A stretch of 64,000 nucleotides of DNA. Origin: Puia dinghuensis (lineage in GTDB: Bacteria > Bacteroidota > Bacteroidia > Chitinophagales > Chitinophagaceae). Shown in pieces: positions 34,900 through 42,679 of the stretch (position 1 is its first letter; every line of letters begins with the position of its first letter). The translations under genes and the position numbers were made by a program. The stretch covers positions 930,001 to 994,000 of the forward strand of contig NZ_BMJC01000003.1 in assembly GCF_014642875.1 (NCBI RefSeq), read 5' to 3'. Under the pieces are notes generated by a model, which was not told the DNA's origin, made no database searches, and was given only the letters and a program-made list of their open reading frames with translations.

Positions 34900-34907
34900 T
34901 AATTTTG
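34900..34907 (+). promoter_or_regulatory. -7 promoter box upstream of icd
   Basis: TAATTTTG is a perfect TAnnTTTG match, 164 nt before the icd ATG. If used, the leader would contain the whole palindromic element at 34922-35035. No -33 TTG is seen at the usual spacing. Confidence 0.35.
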
Positions 34908-34921
34908 CCGCTTGGCCGTCG

Positions 34922-35035
34922 GGCACCTTGGTCCGTTATTTTTTCGGGAGATGCACTGTCGGAAAAGTAGCGCATCTCCCGAAAATGGCTAATGTCTGGT
35001 CTTCGGCCAACGGACCCTTGGTCCGTTAAGGTGCC
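34922..35035 (+). repeat. Compound nested palindrome upstream of icd
   Basis: Outer arms GGCACCTT (34922-34929) and AAGGTGCC (35028-35035) enclose two hairpins: a 14-bp stem TTTTCGGGAGATGC/GCATCTCCCGAAAA (34941-34954 with 34972-34985), and AACGGACC-CTT-GGTCCGTT (about 35008-35027). The sequence GGTCCGTTA also occurs at 34930-34938. Between the hairpins is the GGCTAATGTCTGG core also seen at 27.86 kb. It lies entirely between apaG and icd and could be an icd leader structure or a mobile hairpin element. Confidence 0.65.
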
Positions 35036-35071
35036 GGGGACCGCCGGTTAGAAAATACAAAAATTTGAAAT

Positions 35072-36523
35072 ATGAAGATCGCAGTCGCAAAAGGAGATGG
35101 AATAGGCCCGGAGATCATGGATGCCGTACTCCGGATTTTCGATGCCGCCAAGGTTCCGTTGGAATACACTTTCGTCGATATGGGTAAGTGGGTATTTGAC
35201 AAAGGGTTTTCGAATGGTATGACCCCCGAAGCAAAACATACGATCGAAGATCTGGGTATTTTGTTCAAGGGTCCGATGGAGACCCCGAAAGGGAAGGGGG
35301 TAAAAAGTGTCAATGTAACGGCCCGCAAGACCTGGAATACCTATGCGAACAAACGGGTCTTCCAGACACTGCATGGGGTGGACACCGTGTTCTCCAAGGC
35401 GGGGATACCCATCGACATCACCATTGTCCGGGAGAATATCGAAGACACCTATGGCGGCATCGAACACATGCTGACACAGGATGTGGCGCTTAGCCGGCGT
35501 TTCATCACGCGTCCCGGCAGTCTGCAGGTGATCAAATACGCTTTTGAGATGGCGAAGAAGAATGGCGCCCGGCGCATCACCTGCGGTCACAAGGCAAATA
35601 TCATGAAACTGACAGACGGGCTTTTCCTGGAATGCTTCCAGGAGGTGGCCAAAGAATACCCCGAGTTGCGGTCGGATGATATCATCGTCGACGACCTGGC
35701 GATGAAACTCGTTGTGCGGCCGCAGGATTTCGACGTAGTGGTCCTCACCAATCTGCAGGGAGATATCATCTCCGACCTTTGTGCGGGACTGGTCGGGGGG
35801 CTTGGATTTGCGCCCTCCGCCAATATCGGGGATCACATCGCGATCTTCGAGGCCGTGCACGGGACAGCCCCGGACATCGCCGGGAAGAATATCGCCAATC
35901 CTACGGCCCTGCTGCTTAGCGGGATCTCGATGCTGCGCCATTTAGGGCTGATGGAGAATGCCGCCATCGTCGAAAACGCCCTGCTATATACGCTCGAACA
36001 GGGTGTGCATACCGGTGACTTCGGTGATAAGAACACGCCGGCATTGAATACAACTGCTTTTGCCGAAGTGATCATCGGCAATTTTGGCAAGACCCCGGAG
36101 CATATGGCAAGGCCGCTGCTACCGAACGCCCCGGTGACCCAAACAGCCTTCAAGCTCTCCCGTAATGAGATGATGGTCTCAGAAGAGACGCAGCAGGAGA
36201 TCATCGTCGGCGTCGATATGTTTATCGAGAGCAGCGGGCAGCCGGAGTTTATCGCAAAGAAGTGCCAGCGGCATGCCGGGGTGAAATTCAATCTCATCAA
36301 CATCAGCAACCGAGGTACGCAGGTATGGCCTACGGGTTCGGTGTATACCAATCTTGTCAACCAGTACAATGTACGATTCGAGAGCATCGACGGAAGTCCG
36401 TTGACGCAACAGGATGTGCTTGGGCTGTATGTCAGCCTTAGCGGCGACTTCCGCATCTGTTCGTCCGAACTGCTGAATATGTGGGGGGAAAGGAAGGGCT
36501 ATTCGCTGGCGCAGGGGCAATAG
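35072..36523 (+). CDS. icd: NADP-dependent isocitrate dehydrogenase
   Basis: A 483-residue beta-decarboxylating dehydrogenase converting isocitrate to 2-oxoglutarate in the TCA cycle. Motifs include AVAKGDGIGPEIMDAVL, ITIVRENIEDTYGGIEHML (substrate Arg), NLQGDIISDLCAGLVGGLGF with the metal-binding Asp residues, and FEAVHGTAPDIAGKNIANP at the nucleotide site. The C-terminal 140 or so residues form an extra domain, as in the longer, Thermus-type enzymes, so 483 residues is normal for that group. It stands alone, with a long structured leader region upstream. Confidence 0.94.
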   Translation: MKIAVAKGDGIGPEIMDAVLRIFDAAKVPLEYTFVDMGKWVFDKGFSNGMTPEAKHTIEDLGILFKGPMETPKGKGVKSVNVTARKTWNTYANKRVFQTLHGVDTVFSKAGIPIDITIVRENIEDTYGGIEHMLTQDVALSRRFITRPGSLQVIKYAFEMAKKNGARRITCGHKANIMKLTDGLFLECFQEVAKEYPELRSDDIIVDDLAMKLVVRPQDFDVVVLTNLQGDIISDLCAGLVGGLGFAPSANIGDHIAIFEAVHGTAPDIAGKNIANPTALLLSGISMLRHLGLMENAAIVENALLYTLEQGVHTGDFGDKNTPALNTTAFAEVIIGNFGKTPEHMARPLLPNAPVTQTAFKLSRNEMMVSEETQQEIIVGVDMFIESSGQPEFIAKKCQRHAGVKFNLINISNRGTQVWPTGSVYTNLVNQYNVRFESIDGSPLTQQDVLGLYVSLSGDFRICSSELLNMWGERKGYSLAQGQ

Positions 36524-36560
36524 ACGCCGCGGCTCCTGCCGCTTCGGGTAACTGTGGTGT

Positions 36561-36719
36561 TTATAGCTGCAGCCCGCTGTTGCCGCGGTTGGACAGGTGC
36601 ACGAGGATGATGACGCCGAAGAGGACGAAGAGGGCAAGCGTGATAAAATGGGGCTGGTGGCGGATGCGGGACAACGTCAGATGCGCCGGGTTGCGGAATA
36701 GCCCTTTGCGATGAGCCAT
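36561..36719 (-). CDS. Possible small membrane protein (52 aa) overlapping the SUI1-factor gene
   Basis: From the ATG at 36719 the frame gives a 52-residue protein with a basic N-terminus (MAHRKGLFRNPAHL) and one clear membrane helix (FITLALFVLFGVIILVHL). It overlaps the end of the SUI1-factor gene by 43 bp in another frame and follows it on the same strand. The TM helix preceded by positive charges makes it plausible, but it may be chance in GC-rich DNA. Only a comparison with relatives could decide. Confidence 0.38.
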   Translation of the reverse strand: MAHRKGLFRNPAHLTLSRIRHQPHFITLALFVLFGVIILVHLSNRGNSGLQL

Positions 36720-37015
36720 TGGGTTATCTTGTCGCGCTGATCGCCCTGGATGATGATCTCGCCATCTTTTACCGAGCCGCCGGTGCCGCAATGGGTCTTC
36801 AGCTGCCGGCCCAGGTCTTCCAGGTCTTCTGTTGCACCGACAAATCCTTCGATAAGGGTAACTGCTTTGCCGGCGCGCTGGCGGGTATCCAGTCTTACTT
36901 TCAGCTTTTGTTGTTTGGGCGCCAGGGTCTCCTGAGGGACGCTTTCTTCCTCCATCCGGAAATCCGGGTCGGTGGAGTAGACGATGCCGTTGCTGCCTGC
37001 TTTTTTCTTGCTCAT
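36677..37015 (-). CDS. yciH: SUI1/YciH family translation initiation factor
   Basis: A 112-residue protein of the eIF1/YciH family. The start is the ATG at 37015 (MSKKKAGSNGIVYSTDPDF); the longer frame up to 37123 only reads into the repeat element next to nadC. Core features are LKVRLDTRQRAGKAVTLIEG and FVGATEDLEDLGRQLKTHCG, then GGSVKDGEIIIQGDQRDKI, the conserved SUI1 beta-sheet. Bacterial members bind the small ribosomal subunit; their physiological role is not well defined. It lies 131 bp downstream of nadC on the same strand, separated from it by the 90-bp element. Confidence 0.9.
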   Translation of the reverse strand: MSKKKAGSNGIVYSTDPDFRMEEESVPQETLAPKQQKLKVRLDTRQRAGKAVTLIEGFVGATEDLEDLGRQLKTHCGTGGSVKDGEIIIQGDQRDKITQWLIAKGYSATRRI

Positions 37016-37050
37016 GGTTGTAGGTTTTATGTTTTGCACCTGCGGGCCTT

Positions 37051-37140
37051 TTTTTTTGCGCCTCCGGGCTTTGGGGAAAAATAGCCCTCGGCGCAAAAAG
37101 TCTAATGATGGCCCTTCGGGCAAAAGCCCTCAGGGCTTTT
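37051..37140 (+). repeat. 90-bp structured repeat, left copy next to nadC
   Basis: Aligned base by base with the reverse complement of 38021-38110, it matches at 79 of 90 positions with no gap. It contains several hairpins: GCGCC...GGCGC arms (about 37057-37095), GCCC-TTC-GGGC at 37111-37121 and AAAGCCC-TCA-GGGCTTT at 37123-37139, the last followed by Ts on the plus strand. It separates nadC from the SUI1-factor gene and has no coding role. Confidence 0.8.
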
Positions 37141-37146
37141 TGGGGA

Positions 37147-38004
37147 TTATGCCGGTACGGCTTTCAGACTCATGTCAAGGCTTTTGGCCTGGTGGATGAG
37201 GGCGCCGACGCTTACATAGTCAACCCCGGTGCGGGCATAATCTTCGATATTGTTGAGGTTGATGCCGCCGCTGGCTTCGGTTTCGAAGCGTTGGCCGATG
37301 AGGGAAAGCGCTTCCGATAGCTGCCGGGGAGTGAAGTTGTCGAGCATGATACGGTCGACCTTGCCTATGGCCAACACCCTTTTTACTTCATTGAGGTTTC
37401 TTGTTTCCACCTCTATCTTCAAATGGGGCTTGTGCGCCTGGCGGTAGGCGCTTGCTTTTTCGATGGCCGCTTCCAGACTGCCGGCGTAGTCGATATGATT
37501 GTCCTTTAGCAGGATCATGTCATAGAGGCCAAAGCGATGGTTGATGCCGCCGCCGATGCGGACGGCGTCTTTCTCCAGGAGCCGGAAGTTGGGGGTGGTC
37601 TTCCGGGTATCGAGGACGCGAGTCTTATACCGCTGGAGGCGATCGACGTATTGGCGGGTGAGGGTGGCGATGCCGCTCATCCGCTGCATGCAGTTGAGGA
37701 TAAGGCGCTCGCATTGCAGGATGGTATGGACGGTGGCTTCGGCGACAAAGGCTTCTTCACCATCCCGCATTACTTCGCCGTCCTGTTTGAAGGCGGTGAA
37801 TTTGGCCGTGGGCTCTTTGAATTTCAGGATCTTTTCGGCTATCTCCATGCCGGCAAGGATGCCATCCTGTTTGATGTGGAGGACGGCTTTGCCCCGGGCG
37901 TCGGGCGGGATGCAGGATAAAGTGGTGTGGTCGCCGTCACCGATGTCTTCTTTCAGGCCGTTGCTGATGATGAATTGCAGTTGGTCGTCAAAAAAATTGG
38001 ACAT
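37147..38004 (-). CDS. nadC: Nicotinate-nucleotide pyrophosphorylase (carboxylating)
   Basis: A 285-residue enzyme making nicotinate mononucleotide from quinolinate and PRPP in NAD synthesis. The start is the ATG at 38004 (MSNFFDDQLQFI), right after a TATTTTTG box. Motifs are GLKEDIGDGDHTT, DTRKTTPNFRLLEKDAVRIG and INHRFGLYDMILLKDNHID, the quinolinate-binding region, and VDRIMLDNFTPRQ with ASGGINLNNIEDYA. The gene is flanked on both sides by the 90-bp repeat in opposite orientations. nadA and nadB are not in the window. Confidence 0.95.
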   Translation of the reverse strand: MSNFFDDQLQFIISNGLKEDIGDGDHTTLSCIPPDARGKAVLHIKQDGILAGMEIAEKILKFKEPTAKFTAFKQDGEVMRDGEEAFVAEATVHTILQCERLILNCMQRMSGIATLTRQYVDRLQRYKTRVLDTRKTTPNFRLLEKDAVRIGGGINHRFGLYDMILLKDNHIDYAGSLEAAIEKASAYRQAHKPHLKIEVETRNLNEVKRVLAIGKVDRIMLDNFTPRQLSEALSLIGQRFETEASGGINLNNIEDYARTGVDYVSVGALIHQAKSLDMSLKAVPA

Positions 38005-38008
38005 GGGG

Positions 38009-38016
38009 CAAAAATA
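38009..38016 (-). promoter_or_regulatory. -7 promoter box of nadC, 4 nt before the ATG
   Basis: TATTTTTG on the minus strand is a perfect TAnnTTTG ending 4 nt before the nadC ATG at 38004, predicting a leaderless mRNA. Confidence 0.48.
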
Positions 38017-38020
38017 CAAA

Positions 38021-38110
38021 AAAGGCCCACAGGGTCTTTGCCCGAAGGGCCATCATTAGCCCTTTTGCGCCGAGGGCTATTTTTCGCCAAGGCCCGCAGG
38101 CGCAAAAGAA
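38021..38110 (-). repeat. 90-bp structured repeat, right copy next to nadC (inverted)
   Basis: Inverted copy of 37051-37140, 79 of 90 matches. The two copies face each other across nadC, 880 bp apart. It starts 5 bp upstream of the nadC -7 box and ends at the DUF4783 terminator, so it fills the gap between those two signals. Confidence 0.8.
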
Positions 38111-38138
38111 GGCCGGAGCATTTGGGTGCTCTGGCCTT
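38104..38138 (-). terminator. Terminator-like hairpin downstream of the DUF4783 gene
   Basis: A 12-bp stem AAGGCCGGAGCA/TGCTCTGGCCTT (one G-U pair, 6-nt loop) at 38109-38138 is followed on the minus strand by a short T run (38107-38104). It lies 22 bp after the DUF4783 stop. Confidence 0.65.
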
Positions 38139-38160
38139 GTAAAATGCTGCGCGGGAAGGC

Positions 38161-38553
38161 TTATTGCGTCTGGAACCGTAGCTCCTGCAGCAATTGCCTG
38201 TCGCCTTTCTGTTTGACAAAGAGGGTGGTGCGATAGTCACCGTTGCGGGTCTGCAGAACCCCTACACAGAATTCTGTACCGCCGCCATTGGAACTCCGGT
38301 GTTTGATCAGGAAGTTCTGTACACCATTGGTAGCGAAGAAGTCCCGGATGATCATTTCCGCCTGTATCTTGCTATAGGTATCAGTCTTTTCGGGAAGGGA
38401 GATATCGACACGGCTATCCAGATAACGGGATAGTTCGGTAGCATTTCCTACCCGAATAGCATTAGTTATTTCGTCAACCGTATACAGAGGGGGGCGGAGA
38501 GAAACCAGGACGAACGAGACCGTAAGCACCACCAACCCAACTATACTTTTCAT
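38161..38553 (-). CDS. DUF4783 domain protein
   Basis: A 130-residue protein with an N-terminal hydrophobic signal segment (about 4-20, IVGLVVLTVSFVLVSLR) and a small alpha+beta domain: EITNAIRVGNATELSRYLDS, SRVDISLPEKTDTYSKIQAE, IRDFFATNGVQNFLIKH. This order fits DUF4783, a Bacteroidota family usually found near nadC, as here. It is probably exported. The function is unknown; the fold resembles NTF2-like/lumazine-binding domains, which is inference. A TATTTTTG box 31 nt upstream and a hairpin terminator downstream make it a single-gene unit. Confidence 0.82.
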   Translation of the reverse strand: MKSIVGLVVLTVSFVLVSLRPPLYTVDEITNAIRVGNATELSRYLDSRVDISLPEKTDTYSKIQAEMIIRDFFATNGVQNFLIKHRSSNGGGTEFCVGVLQTRNGDYRTTLFVKQKGDRQLLQELRFQTQ

Positions 38554-38584
38554 GTTAAGGAGTATTAGTCGGTGTGCTTAATCC

Positions 38585-38592
38585 CAAAAATA
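38585..38592 (-). promoter_or_regulatory. -7 promoter box of the DUF4783 gene
   Basis: TATTTTTG on the minus strand, a perfect TAnnTTTG, 31 nt before the ATG at 38553. No -33 TTG is seen at 19-21 nt. Confidence 0.45.
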
Positions 38593-38689
38593 TGCCAAAC
38601 TGCCAGTTGTGTGCTAAAATACTCCAATTGGGGTAGGCCGGGTCGGCCAGGAGGGTAAAAGAACCGGTGGATGAGCGGCCCGAACCCCC

Positions 38690-38697
38690 TATATTTG
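38690..38697 (+). promoter_or_regulatory. -7 promoter box of gpmI
   Basis: TATATTTG, a perfect TAnnTTTG, 22 nt before the gpmI ATG at 38720. A -33 TTG is not visible. Confidence 0.5.
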
Positions 38698-38719
38698 CAG
38701 CTCGAAGCACGTCATTTTT

Positions 38720-40246
38720 ATGTCTAATACAAAGAAAGTCATTCTTGTAATCATGGATGGATGGGGCCTGGGACAGCGGCCCAACGCGGACGCCATCCGC
38801 CATGCCCGGGTACCTTTTGTCAGCTCTTTATATCAGCAATACCCCAATACGACCCTGGTGACCTATGGCGAAGAAGTAGGATTGCCAGAGGGTCAGATGG
38901 GCAATTCCGAGGTTGGCCACCTGAACCTTGGGGCCGGCCGCATCGTCAACCAGGAATTACAACGGATCAATGTTGCCGTCCGGGACGGGTCTTTTGCTCA
39001 TAACCCGGTGTTACTGGACGCTATCCGGGGGGCAAATGCGGCAGGAAAGCCCCTGCATCTCCTTGGGCTAGTGAGCGATGGGGGGGTGCACAGCCATATC
39101 CGGCATGTGATGGCCATCGTTGACACCTGTCAGAAAGAGGGACTTAAGGAAGTATATATCCATGCATTCACCGATGGCCGGGATACCGACCCCAAGAGCG
39201 GTCTGGGATTCATCCGGGAATTGCAAAAACACCTTACGGCAACCATCGGCAAAATAGCCACGGTGAGCGGCCGCTATTATGCCATGGACCGGGACAAGCG
39301 CTGGGAGCGGGTGAAACTGGCCTATGACGCCCTTGTCAGGGGTGTCGGGGAAAAGGCGACCGATGCCCTGGCAGCGGTTGAGCAGTCGTATGCCGCCGGC
39401 GTAACCGATGAATTTATCAAGCCCACCGTCATCGCCGGCAGCGACCAGCAGCCGCTTGCTACCATCAAGGACGGGGACTACGCGCTTTGCTTCAATTTCC
39501 GGACAGACAGGTGCCGGGAGATTACTGAGGTACTGACACAAAAGGATATGCCCGACCAGGGAATGAAAAAGCTGTCCTTGCACTATACCACGATGACCCA
39601 GTATGACCAGAAGTTTACCGGTGTCAACGTGATCTTCGAGAATGACGATCTGAAGAACACATTAGGGGAGATCATCGAGGCTAATGGACTGAAGCAGATA
39701 CGCATTGCGGAGACGGAGAAATACCCCCATGTCAGCTTTTTCTTCAGCGGGGGCCGGGAGGTTCCCTTTGAAGGCGAGAACCGGATCCTCATCGCTTCGC
39801 CCAAGGTGGCTACCTATGACCTGAAACCGGAGATGAGTGCGGTAGAGGTCACGGATGCCATCGTTCCGGAGATTCGCAATAAGACGGCGGATTTCATCTG
39901 TCTCAACTATGCCAATACGGATATGGTGGGTCATACGGGTGTCTGGGAGGCGGCGATCAAGGCGGCGGAGACGGTAGACAAGTGCGTGGAAAGGGTGGTC
40001 TCGGCGGCCCTTGACAGCGGTTATACGGTTTTCCTGACGGCCGACCATGGTAATGCCGACTATATGGTTAACGATGACGGTAGTCCCAATACCGCACATA
40101 CGATGAACCCGGTGCCTTTCTTTATCATCGACAAGAGCTGGAAGGGGGGCATCCGCCCGGGCAAACTTGGCGACCTGGCGCCTACCATCCTGACAATGAT
40201 GGGGTTACCGATTCCGAGCGAGATGACGGGAAAAATATTGATCTGA
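38720..40246 (+). CDS. gpmI: 2,3-bisphosphoglycerate-independent phosphoglycerate mutase
   Basis: A 508-residue two-metal enzyme of glycolysis. The phosphatase-domain motif VILVIMDGWGLG gives a metal Asp, and GQMGNSEVGHLNLGAGR gives the catalytic Ser63. The transferase domain has SDGGVHSHIRH and FTDGRDTDPKSG, and near the C-terminus FLTADHGNADYM and PNTAHTMNPVPFF give the remaining ligands. Length is normal. It is single, with its own -7 box, and is followed by a strong terminator. Confidence 0.97.
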   Translation: MSNTKKVILVIMDGWGLGQRPNADAIRHARVPFVSSLYQQYPNTTLVTYGEEVGLPEGQMGNSEVGHLNLGAGRIVNQELQRINVAVRDGSFAHNPVLLDAIRGANAAGKPLHLLGLVSDGGVHSHIRHVMAIVDTCQKEGLKEVYIHAFTDGRDTDPKSGLGFIRELQKHLTATIGKIATVSGRYYAMDRDKRWERVKLAYDALVRGVGEKATDALAAVEQSYAAGVTDEFIKPTVIAGSDQQPLATIKDGDYALCFNFRTDRCREITEVLTQKDMPDQGMKKLSLHYTTMTQYDQKFTGVNVIFENDDLKNTLGEIIEANGLKQIRIAETEKYPHVSFFFSGGREVPFEGENRILIASPKVATYDLKPEMSAVEVTDAIVPEIRNKTADFICLNYANTDMVGHTGVWEAAIKAAETVDKCVERVVSAALDSGYTVFLTADHGNADYMVNDDGSPNTAHTMNPVPFFIIDKSWKGGIRPGKLGDLAPTILTMMGLPIPSEMTGKILI

Positions 40247-40288
40247 CGCGGCCTGCGCGCGCGTAGGCCGGACGGCCCGACATAAGCG

Positions 40289-40341
40289 AAAAAAATGAGG
40301 GCAGCCTTAATTTTCCCCGAAAAAGGCGCCCTCATTTTTTT
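40289..40341 (+). terminator. Intrinsic terminator after gpmI
   Basis: A 14-bp stem AAAAAAATGAGGGC (40289-40302) / GCCCTCATTTTTTT (40328-40341) with a 25-nt loop and a T run on the 3' side. It is symmetrical enough to work on both strands. It lies 42 bp after the gpmI stop; the rest of the 158-bp gap up to 40405 shows nothing further. Confidence 0.85.
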
Positions 40342-40404
40342 GTTAGTGCGCAGCTTTACCTCATGAAAATTGTCTAAATTACAGGGCAACCAACTGCGGT
40401 TAGT

Positions 40405-40980
40405 ATGACCGAAGAAGCCATCCTACAAGGCTGTTTAAAAAATGAGGCGGCTGCCCAGCGCGAACTGTACAATCGGTACAGCCCGAAGATGCTGGCCGTC
40501 TGTTACCGGTTCGCCCACAATAGGGAAGACGCTGAAGATATGTTGCAGGAGGGGTTCATAAAAGTCTTCTCACAAATGCACACCTTTCAAAACAAGGGTG
40601 CATTCGAGGGTTGGATCAGGCGCATCATCGTTCATACCTGTATCAACAACCTGAAAAAAAACAAGCGGTTCAATGAGAGCCTGGACATTGTCCACGCACA
40701 CGGAGTACAAGTGCGGGAGGAAAGTGTCCCCTCGATCGTACAGGCCAAACAGATAGTAGAATGTATCCGTATCCTGCCGATAGGTTATCGTACGGTTCTC
40801 AATCTCTATGCGATTGAAGGTTATTCGCACAAGGAGATCGCCGATATGCTGGACATTGAAGAGAGCACAAGTCGTTCACAATATACGAGAGCAAAGCAAA
40901 TGTTGGAAGAGATCCTGATCCGGAAGAAGATCCTGACAAAGCCGAAAGAGAAATCCGATTGGATGGTCGCTATCCACTAA
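40405..40980 (+). CDS. ECF-type RNA polymerase sigma factor
   Basis: A 191-residue sigma factor. Region 2 is at about residues 20-88 (RELYNRYSPKMLAVCYRFAH, EDAEDMLQEGFIKVFSQM, GAFEGWIRRIIVHTCINNLK). Region 4 is at about 112-170 (IVECIRILPIGYRTVLNLYA, YSHKEIADMLDIEESTSRSQ). It has no other domain. It is followed after 45 bp by a protein joining a cytoplasmic N-terminus and one membrane helix to an outer-membrane barrel, which is probably its regulator. The signal and regulon are unknown. Confidence 0.9.
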   Translation: MTEEAILQGCLKNEAAAQRELYNRYSPKMLAVCYRFAHNREDAEDMLQEGFIKVFSQMHTFQNKGAFEGWIRRIIVHTCINNLKKNKRFNESLDIVHAHGVQVREESVPSIVQAKQIVECIRILPIGYRTVLNLYAIEGYSHKEIADMLDIEESTSRSQYTRAKQMLEEILIRKKILTKPKEKSDWMVAIH

Positions 40981-41025
40981 TAAAAATCCATACCTATCGA
41001 AAACATGTCTAAAACTGATTGACAA

Positions 41026-42651
41026 ATGAAGGAGAGTAGCTTCTATAGTGACGATTTTGAGCAACTGATCCGCGAAAAGACAGAGCAATACAAAATGTAC
41101 CCTTCCGAAAAAGTCTGGAAGGGGGTTCACAATTCATTACATACTAAGAGAAGGTGGTTTATCGGGAGTATGGCATTGCTGGTGACGGGTATCCTCTTTT
41201 TGGCCGGCCGGGAATTGATAGCACCTTCCAGTCATGCTATCGCACTTCGCAAAGCTGCCAAGGGTTCGACAGCCGATTTCGCCACAAAGCCACCACTTGC
41301 CGAGAATATCCCAAACGCTCCACTGACGGCCTACCATTCCCCTGCTGCTGCAGTTGCTAACGTCCGGCGCAATGCCGCCGCGGGCAGCACCATCCTGGAA
41401 GACCAGGACCTCGCTTACAGGGGCATTTCTATTACGCTTAGCAATCCCGTTATAAATCCCTCCGATCTTTCCGAATGGCTGAGCCGGGTTCAACTACCCG
41501 ATAGAGCCCCCGACCTGGCCGTAATTGCAGCCAGGACGCCGGCAACCGATGCAGGCAAGACGCCGGAGGATGTAACAAAACCGGGAGCAAGAACGGGTGG
41601 AGAAACAGCTTCCTTACGGGAATCGGGTGATGAATCCCGTGAGTCAATAGATGAAACGGGAGCCGATGGGCTCACCGCCCACGGTGTGCTGGAGAGTCTG
41701 AGTGCGCGGGGGACGGAAAGGGCCCGGAACAATGTCCGGGGGCGTGGTCACCTGGCAAGCAACAAGACCAATGGGAATGAAGTGACGGCCGATGGACGGT
41801 TATCCGACGCAGGCGCCGCCAAGGCATCGGCCAGCGCTATCGCCGAAGCGGAAGATCGTCAAAGAGTGAACTGGCTGCAGGACTATGCCATGAATATCCT
41901 GCCGGCGCCCAGCCGCAGGGGAAGGACGTATTTCCAATTCTCGCTTGCCCCCACCATCAATTACCGCGTCCTTAGCGGATTGGACCCTTCCTTTGAGAAG
42001 TTTGGTCCGACGCCGAACGGCTTTACCGTACAACCTGGTGACAGGATAAATCACTCCGCGGCTTTTGGATTCGAGTTTGGCGGCAGCATCCTTTACCGCC
42101 TTACGCGTAACCTTTCCGTCAAAGGAGGATTGCAATTCAATTTTGCCCGGTACATGATAACCGCATACAATAATTCCCAACTGGGTACGACCTACTCCTA
42201 CTATGGTTATATGATGGATTCGATGACAAGGAGCGCCACTACCCAACAGGCAAGCAGTGCCGGCGGTTTTGGCCCTGTGACACAAGAAACCCTGAAGAAC
42301 GACTACTATCAATTGTCTGCGCCCATCGGCTTTGAATTAAGGGTGCTTGGCAACGAGCGGCTGCAGTTCAACCTGGGCGCTACGGTGCAACCCAGCTATC
42401 TTCTCGGTACGAGCTCTTATATGCTGAGCTCTAATAAGACGTCCTGGGACAAAGAGCCCGACTTGTACAGGAAATGGAATGTCAACGGCGCGGTGGAAGC
42501 CTTCCTCTCCTATCGGGTGGGTAATCTTCGCTGGCAGATCGGGCCGGAGTTTCGCTATCAATTCTTTTCCAGCTATACTTCCCAATCGCAGTTCGCCGAA
42601 AATCTGAAGTCCTACGGGATAAAGATCGGTATCACGAAGATGCTGCCTTAA
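41026..42651 (+). CDS. Trans-envelope protein: cytoplasmic N-terminus, one TM helix, long linker, outer-membrane beta-barrel
   Basis: A 541-residue protein. Residues 1-43 are a charged, probably helical cytoplasmic segment (DDFEQLIREKTEQYKMYPSE). KRRW at 41-44 precedes a single helix at about 44-61 (WFIGSMALLVTGILFLAG), which reads as a signal anchor with the N-terminus inside, not a cleaved signal peptide. Residues 62-300 are low in structure, rich in Ala, Gly, Ser, Glu and Arg. Residues 301-541 show alternating beta-strands of a small outer-membrane barrel (TYFQFSLAPTINYRVL, RLQFNLGATVQPSYLLG, LRWQIGPEFRYQFFSSYT). One chain thus seems to touch cytoplasm, both membranes and periplasm. Placed after an ECF sigma gene, it is a candidate one-piece sigma regulator; this is inference. 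Confidence 0.8.
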   Translation: MKESSFYSDDFEQLIREKTEQYKMYPSEKVWKGVHNSLHTKRRWFIGSMALLVTGILFLAGRELIAPSSHAIALRKAAKGSTADFATKPPLAENIPNAPLTAYHSPAAAVANVRRNAAAGSTILEDQDLAYRGISITLSNPVINPSDLSEWLSRVQLPDRAPDLAVIAARTPATDAGKTPEDVTKPGARTGGETASLRESGDESRESIDETGADGLTAHGVLESLSARGTERARNNVRGRGHLASNKTNGNEVTADGRLSDAGAAKASASAIAEAEDRQRVNWLQDYAMNILPAPSRRGRTYFQFSLAPTINYRVLSGLDPSFEKFGPTPNGFTVQPGDRINHSAAFGFEFGGSILYRLTRNLSVKGGLQFNFARYMITAYNNSQLGTTYSYYGYMMDSMTRSATTQQASSAGGFGPVTQETLKNDYYQLSAPIGFELRVLGNERLQFNLGATVQPSYLLGTSSYMLSSNKTSWDKEPDLYRKWNVNGAVEAFLSYRVGNLRWQIGPEFRYQFFSSYTSQSQFAENLKSYGIKIGITKMLP

Positions 42652-42679
42652 AGCTGCCCAACATGCTGGCGCAAAAGTG

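Noticed and set aside
37016-37123. N-terminal extension of the SUI1-factor frame
   Set aside because: The extra residues come from the 90-bp repeat; the ATG at 37015 gives a family-like start. A similar tail-like translation appears from the right copy, which confirms it is repeat sequence.
37051-38110. nadC as cargo of an insertion sequence or composite transposon
   Set aside because: No transposase, no target-site duplication seen, and the repeats have internal hairpins rather than simple terminal inverted repeats.
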